The notes beneath the pieces are model-generated. The model worked only from the letters and a program-made list of their open reading frames with translations, had not been told where the DNA came from and did no database searches. Shown here one piece after another: positions 1-5,536 of a DNA stretch of 19,731 nucleotides. The position numbers and the translations under genes were made by a program. Every line of letters begins with the position of its first letter. Position 1 is the stretch's first letter. Source of the stretch: Acidobacteriota bacterium (GTDB lineage: Bacteria; Acidobacteriota; Terriglobia; Acidiferrales; UBA7541); contig QHYF01000040.1 in the NCBI GenBank assembly GCA_003224075.1, positions 27,070-46,800 of the forward strand, given 5' to 3'.

Positions 1-134
1 TTCCTGGCCTTTGCGAAAACTTGAGTTTCCTCTGGATGGTTCGAGCAGTCTACATACCCAACGTCGTCCGCCCATGCGGCTGAAGCCGTTAGAAAACAGC
101 CGCCCAGCAGAATAAGCAACCGATTGCGCAGCAT
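1..134 (-). CDS. Secreted protein, N-terminal part only (runs off the left edge)
   Basis: The reverse strand from 134 reads an ATG followed by 44 codons without a stop to the window edge. The peptide begins MLRNRLLILLGGCFLTASA, a basic start then a hydrophobic stretch, and a likely signal peptidase site after A-W-A, so the product should be exported. The mature part starts DDVGYVDCSNHPEETQVF. An AAGGAGG ribosome binding site lies 5 bases before the ATG (on the plus strand, CCTCCTT at 141-147), which strongly supports this start. The mature start resembles small acidobacterial secreted proteins with an SH3-like domain, but too little is present to be sure. Nothing can be said about its length or role. 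Confidence 0.7.
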   Translation of the reverse strand, partial: MLRNRLLILLGGCFLTASAAWADDVGYVDCSNHPEETQVFAKAR

Positions 135-261
135 CGCCCCCTCCTTGGCCCGAGGACACGTCGAGCCCTTAATCCCTTATCGGGCCTGGAGACGTATTCG
201 TCAATTTGCATGAGGGTCAGGATTTCTCTGAGCGGTACTGGCCGAAGGGCCGGGGTGCGAT

Positions 262-690
262 TTACGCCGCGCTGGCCTGCATGGCTGGCCGGGTGTAGTT
301 GATCCACGCTTCTGCAGCGATCAAGTGCAGCGTGAAGCCGATCCAAAACGCTGTGCCGAAAAACTCGTGCGGGTTCGGCTGTTGCCCGCGCGCCAGTGCC
401 GCCCCGAAGAAGCCACCGACAATCGGCCGGATCGTTGCAGCCGCCAGACCGATCGCGTACGCGCGAATCATCCATTCCCGGTGCAGGGCGAATTCGCCGC
501 GAGGGCAATCAGAAAGAACGCTCCATACAAAGTCGTTGCCGCCGTCTCATTGGCTCCGCCGATGGACATCTTCCAGCTCATCGCCAGAGCGGAACACCCT
601 ACAATCAAACTCGCGATCAAGAACGCGCGCCCGGTCCACCAGTGCAGCCACGGATAGCTTGATCGAATCCGCCGCACAGCTTCGGCAGGC
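262..690 (-). pseudogene. Decayed DUF2306-type membrane protein gene
   Basis: Two reverse-strand frames together spell a DUF2306-like integral membrane protein. The upstream frame gives RRIRSSYPWLHWWTGRAF, then a membrane segment (LIASLIVGC) and GAFFLIALAA. The downstream frame gives GEFALHREWMIRAYAIGL, then RPIVGGFFGAAL and a last membrane segment ending at the TAA at 262-264. The HREWMIR motif is typical of this family. The frames break near 500-508. The family normally has about nine more residues between the FFLIALA helix and the GEF-HREWMIR segment, so a short out-of-frame deletion fits better than a single-base slip. Upstream of RRIRSS no family-like sequence or credible start is visible, so the 5' end also seems lost. 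Function of the family is unknown. An assembly error is possible for the frame break but explains the missing 5' end less well. Confidence 0.6.
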
Positions 691-973
691 CGTCGTGGGC
701 ACCGGATACCCAAACGCTTTGCGTAGTAGGATGTAGCACTCTCCTGTTTCGCCACCCTGACGTCTTGTTGAAGCATCCGCGCTCGCGAGAGTCCTATCCG
801 CTGACCCGGATCGACGCTTCGAGTTCCAATGATGCGAATTGCAAACGAATAGTCTTCGGAGTACGCTCTCCGCAGCCTCACCCCTTCCGATTCCCTCAAC
901 CAATCGTCCCGTGAGGCAGGGCCCGTCTCCGAAGCTGCCGGATCGAGCGATCCGGGGGAGGAGGACCAACTCA

Positions 974-1419
974 ATGTCAGCCGATAATCGATCCGTTGTC
1001 CGGCGCCTTTATGAAGAAGTGTGGAACAACGGCGGCTGGAGATCGTGAACGAAATCATTTCCCCCAGCCACGCTCTCCACGACACCAACGTTTCCGGTTC
1101 CGCGATCGGTCCCGAAGCTTACAAACGCGTGGTCACTCGCTGGGTAACTGCGTTCCCCGATCTGCGCTTCACCATCGAAGACACGGTTTGCGAAAAAGAT
1201 AAGCTAGTCGTCTCCTGGAACATTTCCGGTACGCACAAATGCGAATACTTGGGAATCGCTCCCACAAATAAGAAAATATCCGTGGACGGCATCACCATCA
1301 ATCACATCACCAGCGGAAAGATCATGGATTCCTACGCCAGTTGGGACGCTCTAGGCCTGATGCAGCAGCTCGGCGCCGTTCCTGCTTTCGGCCCGCCCAA
1401 GGGTGCCGCTGCTCAGTGA
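974..1419 (+). pseudogene. SnoaL-like ester cyclase family gene with a one-base frameshift
   Basis: The natural start is the ATG at 974, preceded by a GGAGGAGG ribosome binding site at 957-964. It reads MSADNRSVVRRLYEEVWNNG and then runs into a TGA at 1046-1048. Dropping to the next frame at about 1033-1037 restores LEIVNEIISPSHALHD and a complete SnoaL-like domain to the TGA at 1417-1419, including the typical FPDLRFTIED and GDGITINHI-type strand (here VDGITINHI). The two halves join as one family member of about 148 residues if a single base is restored inside the GGCGGC near 1032-1037. SnoaL-like proteins are small alpha+beta-barrel enzymes or binding proteins; the substrate cannot be predicted. 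If the missing base is a sequencing error the gene is intact; otherwise it is a recent pseudogene. Confidence 0.75.
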
Positions 1420-1490
1420 ATTCCGTTTAGGAAGCTGGCCGATTTGCCGCAATCTGCTGGCAACAGCTCTTTCCCGAAGTGAAACGATTT

Positions 1491-1526
1491 GCACTCCTCC
1501 ATCACTATCCCCTTAGGAGGTAGTGC
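1491..1526 (+). promoter_or_regulatory. Hairpin that buries the ribosome binding site of the 1530 gene
   Basis: GCACTCCTCC at 1491-1500 is complementary to GGAGGTAGTGC at 1516-1526, giving ten base pairs with one bulged T (1521) and a 15-base loop. The 3' arm contains the AGGAGG Shine-Dalgarno sequence of the gene starting at 1530, so in the folded RNA the site would be fully paired. This is seen directly; a role in controlling translation is inferred. Confidence 0.5.
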
Positions 1527-1529
1527 ACC

Positions 1530-1739
1530 ATGGCAGGACCCGCGTCCCCCCTGATCGAGCCCGCCTACGACATCCTGATTGAAGATGCGGACGGCCGGCA
1601 CCTGCGGCTGGAATGTCTCCAGGACCTTGAGATCGCCCGCCAGCGTCTGCCGGCTCTCGCGGCCAACTATCCCGGCACACGGCTCATCCTTCGAAATAAA
1701 AAAACGCGCACCATCCTTGCGGCGACCGACGGATACTAA
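1530..1739 (+). CDS. Small protein of unknown function, 69 residues
   Basis: The gene has an ATG with a strong AGGAGG site 9 bases upstream and ends at a TAA at 1737-1739, so it is likely translated. The product is soluble with no signal peptide or membrane segment. It starts MAGPASPLIEPAYDILIEDA and ends TRTILAATDGY, with a central helix-like part rich in Leu, Arg and Ala (LQDLEIARQRLPALAANYPG) and a final beta-strand stretch. I do not recognise the family. It stands alone on the plus strand between the ester cyclase and the DUF2934 gene, 110 bases after the first and 178 before the second. Its ribosome binding site lies in a stable hairpin (1491-1526), which suggests conditional translation. 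Confidence 0.7.
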   Translation: MAGPASPLIEPAYDILIEDADGRHLRLECLQDLEIARQRLPALAANYPGTRLILRNKKTRTILAATDGY

Positions 1740-1917
1740 ACGCGCCGAGGCCGCACACCTGCGCCTAACCCGCTGCTCTGCTCGCAGGAGCTTCTCTCGC
1801 CGATTGGAGCCCCTGCCGCATGGGAAGAGGGCCTCAAAAATAATTTTCGAATGATGGCTGGCGCACTATTTTCGCAGAATAATGTAGAATGAAGGCCCCA
1901 GCCGAAAGGAGAAGACC

Positions 1918-2142
1918 ATGCCCAAGACGAGGGAAAGCTCCTCGCCAACGATTGGAAAGTCACGCAAGGCCAAGACCCATCCGACGCGCGAGCAGATCGC
2001 GCTTCGTGCCTATCACTTTTACCTCGAGCGCGGCGGCGTTCCGGGAAATGAACTTGAGGACTGGACTCGCGCAGAGCGTGAGTTACTCGAGAAATACAGC
2101 AAGTCTCGCGGCAAGACGTCACCAAAACCGATCGCAGCTTAA
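1918..2142 (+). CDS. DUF2934 domain small protein
   Basis: This 74-residue protein has a basic, serine- and lysine-rich first 25 residues and then the DUF2934 core, from about residue 24 to 59: REQIALRAYHFYLERGG followed by a short link and a DW-x-x-AERELL helix. The family is common in Acidobacteriota and some Proteobacteria and has no assigned function. The ATG follows a GAAAGGAGA ribosome binding site by 7 bases, so the start is well supported. The basic tail at both ends could bind nucleic acid, but that is a guess. The next gene starts 54 bases downstream on the same strand and may share a transcript. Confidence 0.85.
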   Translation: MPKTRESSSPTIGKSRKAKTHPTREQIALRAYHFYLERGGVPGNELEDWTRAERELLEKYSKSRGKTSPKPIAA

Positions 2143-2195
2143 GATCATCTAGCGCAGTCCCGGGTCGGCGGCGTTCCGCCCTGCGAGGCAATTCC

Positions 2196-2978
2196 ATGAA
2201 GATTGCTCGTCTCGTTCTGCTGCTCCCACCGTTCGCTGTCTGCGCATTGGCCTTGCCGCACGCGGGGCCAGCAAAACCTGCGCCGGCTTCACGCCATGAG
2301 CGAACTGTAGGTAGCTCTCCTGCCCAGTCCGTGCTCGTCTATGTCAGCGATTTTGAGCTGGATGTTCTCCAAGGCAGGGCTGTAAAAAGCGCATCTTCCC
2401 TCAGTTCTCCCAGGTCAACTTCAGGCAGCGCGTCGAGCGGCCGGCCAACTGCGCAAAGAAGCACTTCTTTAGGTCCGTCGTCGAACACTTTGGCATCCGC
2501 TCGGACAACGGATTCCGAAACTGACGAGACTCCTGCCGGGCGCGCCAATGCGCTCGTGAATGCAATGTCGGAGAACCTGATGAAATCTTTGGAGAAAGCA
2601 GGGTACGCGGTTCGCCACTTGCGTGCCGGAGAGGCGCGTCCAGCCGCTGGCCTGCAGATCCGTGGCGTCTTCGGTGAGGCGGATGAACGAAATCGCGTGC
2701 GACGCCTGCTTGTCGGAAGCGACCCAATCACTTCGAATATGCTTTTGTATGTCGGGGTCAGCAACTTGGCGCGGCCGGAGCAACCGCTCTACGAGCTCGC
2801 CAATCCGCCGAGCAATGACGGCAGGCACGGGCCGGTCATCACCGTGACCTCCTACGCTCCCGTGGCCAGATTCGAGATGGATCGAGAGCCCGCCGATGAG
2901 GACCTCAAGAAAATCGCTTCGCAAATCGCCGCGGCTTTGACCGCTCTCTTGAACGCCAATCCGACGGCCGCTCCCTGA
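2196..2978 (+). CDS. Secreted DUF4410-like protein
   Basis: The 260-residue product starts MKIARLVLLLPPFAVCALAL, a signal peptide with likely cleavage near residue 20-25, so it acts outside the cytoplasm. After a short linker comes VLVYVSDFELDV (about 46-57), a Ser/Thr-rich low-complexity stretch (about 64-110), then the conserved part: a helix RANALVNAMSENLMKSLEKAG, GLQIRGVFGEADERNRVRRL, and a strand MLLYVGVSNLA. This order matches DUF4410 proteins, in which a glycine-rich segment before the arginine pair is usual. The function of the family is unknown. A GAGG site lies 8 bases before the ATG. The Ser/Thr-rich insert is longer than I would expect for the family. Confidence 0.65.
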   Translation: MKIARLVLLLPPFAVCALALPHAGPAKPAPASRHERTVGSSPAQSVLVYVSDFELDVLQGRAVKSASSLSSPRSTSGSASSGRPTAQRSTSLGPSSNTLASARTTDSETDETPAGRANALVNAMSENLMKSLEKAGYAVRHLRAGEARPAAGLQIRGVFGEADERNRVRRLLVGSDPITSNMLLYVGVSNLARPEQPLYELANPPSNDGRHGPVITVTSYAPVARFEMDREPADEDLKKIASQIAAALTALLNANPTAAP

Positions 2979-3032
2979 ACGAGCACCCCCAAGAACGCGA
3001 GAACTTGCCATAACGCGCTGCAAGAGAGAATA

Positions 3033-3048
3033 TCTCCGTCTTCGGAGA
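3033..3048 (+). promoter_or_regulatory. Small perfect hairpin in the leader of the ROK kinase gene
   Basis: TCTCCG and CGGAGA pair perfectly around a TCTT loop. The 3' arm runs directly into the AAGGG (3048-3052) that probably serves as ribosome binding site for the ATG at 3062. It may only tune translation, or be chance; six base pairs is short. Confidence 0.3.
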
Positions 3049-3061
3049 AGGGACGCGAACC

Positions 3062-3982
3062 ATGCCTGCTGCACAAGACAAGCGCATTCGCATTGGCGTG
3101 GATTTGGGAGGCACAAAGATTGAATTCGTCGCGCTCGAGCGCGACGGAAGGGAATTGCACCGTCATCGTATCGCCACGCCGCGCTTCGATTACGAAGGCA
3201 CGGTGCGTGCCGTTGCGGAATCCGCGGAAAGGATTGAAAAAGAACTCGGCCGGCCGGCGACCGTTGGAGTCGGCATTCCCGGCACAGTCTCCACAAAGAC
3301 CCGCTTGGTAAAAAACGCGAATTCGACCTGGCTGAATGGAAAACCGTTCGACAAAGACCTGGGCCGCGCGCTGAGGCGCGAGGTGCGGTGCGCGAATGAC
3401 GCCAACTGCCTGGCCGTTTCCGAAGCGACCGACGGCGCGGGCGCGGGCAAGCATGTTGTTTTCGCCGTCATTCTCGGGACCGGCTGTGGCGGAGGAATCG
3501 CTCTTGACGGCCGCGTTGATGATGGCCGGAACGGCGTTGCCGGCGAATGGGGGCACAACACGCTGCCGTGGATGCGCCCGGAAGAGTTTCCGGGGCCCGC
3601 GTGCTACTGCGGCAGGAACGGCTGCATCGAAACGTGGATCTCCGGGACCGGACTCGAAGCGGATTATGAGCGCGCGACGAAGATCACCCTGAAAGGCCCT
3701 GAAATCATCGCCCGCAGCGCTGCCGGAGAGCCCGCCGCACTTGCCAGTTTGGATCGCTTCGAGAACCGGCTCACGCGCGGTCTGGCGCAGGTCATCAACC
3801 TGCTTGATCCGGACGTGATTGTATTGGGCGGCGGGGCTTCACGGATTCCACGCCTCTACCAGAATGTTCCGTCACGCTTGAGCGAGTACGTTTTCGGCAA
3901 GGAAGCGGACACACCCGTTGTTCCGGCGAAGCATGGGGATGCCAGCGGAGTGCGCGGCGCCGCCTGGCTCTGGCCGCTGTAG
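3062..3982 (+). CDS. mak: ROK-family fructokinase, Mak-like
   Basis: This 306-residue cytoplasmic kinase should phosphorylate a free hexose, most likely fructose, with ATP. The ATP-binding DLGGTK is at residues 14-19, the catalytic Asp in NDAN is D113, the sugar-contacting GEWGHN is at 161-166, and the ROK zinc site is formed by H165 with C181, C183 and C188. Long stretches match my memory of E. coli Mak, for example VKNANSTWLNG at 83-93 and the end HGDASGVRGAAWLWP, so the assignment is firmer than for a generic ROK protein. ROK regulators carry an extra N-terminal helix-turn-helix; this one does not, so it is an enzyme. The ribosome binding site is modest (AAGGG, 9 bases before the ATG). It is transcribed alone and faces the VOC gene. 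Related ROK enzymes use glucose, mannose or GlcNAc, so substrate is not certain. Confidence 0.88.
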   Translation: MPAAQDKRIRIGVDLGGTKIEFVALERDGRELHRHRIATPRFDYEGTVRAVAESAERIEKELGRPATVGVGIPGTVSTKTRLVKNANSTWLNGKPFDKDLGRALRREVRCANDANCLAVSEATDGAGAGKHVVFAVILGTGCGGGIALDGRVDDGRNGVAGEWGHNTLPWMRPEEFPGPACYCGRNGCIETWISGTGLEADYERATKITLKGPEIIARSAAGEPAALASLDRFENRLTRGLAQVINLLDPDVIVLGGGASRIPRLYQNVPSRLSEYVFGKEADTPVVPAKHGDASGVRGAAWLWPL

Positions 3983-4057
3983 GAGCGCGAGGCCGCTCAA
4001 CTCCAGCTCGTATGGGGGCCGCGGAGGCCGGCGCTGGCGGCGTCGAGGAGAAAGCGA

Positions 4058-4095
4058 AAAGCCCCGCCGACGGTTTCCCAGAAGGCGAGGCCTTT
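4058..4095. terminator. Possible bidirectional terminator between convergent genes
   Basis: AAAGCCCCGCC (4058-4068) pairs with GGCGAGGCCTTT (4084-4095) with one bulge and one C-A mismatch around a 15-base loop. It sits in the 134-base gap between the end of the ROK kinase and the end of the VOC gene. No clear T-run follows on either strand, so function is only suggested by position. Confidence 0.3.
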
Positions 4096-4116
4096 GCACA
4101 AATGGCTGGGGAAAGT

Positions 4117-4605
4117 TTAGCTTTGGCCGGCAGCCTTGGCCATTTTCGCCGTCCATTCCTGTGAGCGGCGCTCCATTTCTTCCGGCGCGACATCCTCGAC
4201 GTGTTGCGCAAGGCCCCATTGGTGGCCGAATGGGTCGGTGATTTTTCCGTAGCGGTCACCCCAGAACTGGTCTGCAAGCGGCATATCGACCTTGGCGCCC
4301 GCGGCTACGGCACGGTTGAAGGTGGCATCAACATTTTCAGTGTAGAGGAAGATATAAACGGGGTTGGTGGCGCCGGGCGTCGGGGCACAGGACATGCCGG
4401 GAAACTCGTCACTGACGAAAAGGACGGAGTCGCCGATTCTGATCTCGCCGTGCATGACCTTGCCGTCAGGCCCGGGCATGCGCATGATTTCGGTGGCGCC
4501 AAAGATGGACTTGTAAAAATCAATGGCGCCTGCTGCACCTTTGCAGGTCAGCGCTGGCGTAATGGAGTGAAACCCCTCGGGGATAGCACGGACAGGATTT
4601 GGCAT
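4117..4605 (-). CDS. VOC-family protein, PhnB/glyoxalase type
   Basis: The 162-residue product is a single-chain vicinal oxygen chelate protein of the PhnB-like group: an N-terminal beta-alpha-beta module with FHSITPALTCKGAAGAIDFY (12-31) and FGATEI, then GKVMHGEIRIGDS (48-60), and a C-terminal module ending DRYGKITDPFGHQW (117-130). These proteins are often annotated as bleomycin-resistance or glyoxalase relatives, but members of the PhnB group have no firm general reaction. No signal peptide is present. The ATG is preceded by AAGGAGG 6 bases upstream on the minus strand, fixing the start. It faces the ROK gene and is divergent from the DinB gene across 280 bases. Confidence 0.85.
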   Translation of the reverse strand: MPNPVRAIPEGFHSITPALTCKGAAGAIDFYKSIFGATEIMRMPGPDGKVMHGEIRIGDSVLFVSDEFPGMSCAPTPGATNPVYIFLYTENVDATFNRAVAAGAKVDMPLADQFWGDRYGKITDPFGHQWGLAQHVEDVAPEEMERRSQEWTAKMAKAAGQS

Positions 4606-4783
4606 GATTGCCTCCTTGGAAGATTGGACGTGCGCGCACCGGAAACGGGAGCGAAACCGGCGATAGTGTGCGCGTAAGGAGGTTGATACTCCCCGGCGAC
4701 GCCGGAGTCAACAGGTTCCGCGGAGCTTAAGCCAGCATCAAAGAATTTCCTGTTTCGACGGCGATAGTATCAATTGGCCTGAA

Positions 4784-4799
4784 GTTTTCCTAAGAAAAC
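4784..4799. promoter_or_regulatory. Palindrome upstream of the DinB promoter, possible operator
   Basis: GTTTTC, a CTAA spacer and GAAAAC form a perfect six-base inverted repeat ending 25 bases before the -35 element of the DinB promoter. The position suits an activator or repressor site for either divergent gene. No regulator can be named. Confidence 0.3.
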
Positions 4800-4824
4800 G
4801 GGTTCATCCGGCACAGGGTGTAAG

Positions 4825-4853
4825 TTGACGCGACTATTTTCGGGAGGGAGAAT
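4825..4853 (+). promoter_or_regulatory. Sigma70-like promoter of the DinB-family gene
   Basis: TTGACG (5 of 6 to consensus) at 4825-4830, a 17-base spacer, and GAGAAT (4 of 6) at 4848-4853. Transcription would start near 4860, giving a leader of about 25 bases before the ATG at 4886. Confidence 0.4.
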
Positions 4854-4885
4854 GCCCGCCGAGGCGGCGCGGAAGGGCGGAGTCC

Positions 4886-5491
4886 ATGAGATACGACTTC
4901 CTTGTTAAAACCTATGAGACGGAACGAATCAAGGTCGTAAGCGTCTGGAGCGAATTCCGTGACGAGGATCTTCCGGTGCGTCCGCGCGGGGGAGATCCGC
5001 GAGGGCGCAGCGTGAGGGAGCAGATGGTGCACCAATGCGTGAGCGAGAACCTGTGGTTCCTGAACATGCTGGGGATCGACGTCAACGCGCCGCCTTTGCC
5101 GGCGGTGGAGACGCGGCTGGAATTCATGAAACGCTATGCGGAGGACAGCGGGAAGAGGCTCGCGGCGCTGCGGACGAAAGACGATTCCTGGTGGGAATGC
5201 GAAACGAAGTTTTTTGATGCGCAACGGCCGCGCGCATGGGTGATGGTGCGGAGGATTGCGCATACGGCTCACCATCGGGGGCAGCAGATGACAATCCTGC
5301 GGATGCTAGGGCGCGACTTGCACAGCAATTACGGTCCGACGGCGGATACTGGAGGGCTCATGCAGAACCACGCCCCGACGATCTACGCCTACCCCAGCTT
5401 GAAAGCGTTGCTCGATGGGGAAGCGGCGGGCGGAGCAAAGTCACCGCTTCCGGGCGCCGGCGGCAAAACCGCCACCGAGCGGCCGGATTAG
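4886..5491 (+). CDS. DinB-family protein (putative metal-binding four-helix protein)
   Basis: The 201-residue protein fits the DinB/YfiT-like four-helix bundle. The metal triad of the family is visible as H49 in the EQMVHQ helix and H126 plus H130 in HTAHHRGQ. Members are often thiol-dependent transferases or damage-inducible proteins, but the reaction cannot be told from sequence. Family proteins are usually 150-175 residues; the surplus here is a low-complexity C-terminal tail (from about 175: Gly, Ala, Lys, Pro) that is probably disordered. A weak GGAG site precedes the ATG by few bases, and a good promoter lies just upstream. The gene converges on the beta-propeller gene, ending 45 bases from its stop. 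Confidence 0.8.
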   Translation: MRYDFLVKTYETERIKVVSVWSEFRDEDLPVRPRGGDPRGRSVREQMVHQCVSENLWFLNMLGIDVNAPPLPAVETRLEFMKRYAEDSGKRLAALRTKDDSWWECETKFFDAQRPRAWVMVRRIAHTAHHRGQQMTILRMLGRDLHSNYGPTADTGGLMQNHAPTIYAYPSLKALLDGEAAGGAKSPLPGAGGKTATERPD

Positions 5492-5536
5492 AGATCGGGA
5501 CAGTTGCGGCTTCGACTTTGAGACCTGTGCCCGGCG

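Larger units (their letters stand above)
4606..4885. other. Divergent intergenic region between the VOC and DinB genes
   Basis: This 280-base gap must hold promoters for both genes. It contains an inverted repeat at 4688-4708 (ACTCC, two unpaired C, GGCG, A, CGCC, GGAGT), a perfect palindrome at 4784-4799, and a good sigma70-like promoter at 4825-4853. No open frame in it looks coding. Confidence 0.5.

Noticed and set aside
468..1088. Single 206-codon minus-strand gene
   Set aside because: Only its last third matches DUF2306. The first part is antisense to the ester cyclase and reads as noise, so I annotated only the family-like part.
2469..3296. Minus-strand open frame opposite the DUF4410 and ROK genes
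   Set aside because: It spans two real genes on the other strand and is Arg-rich without motifs, so it is a shadow.
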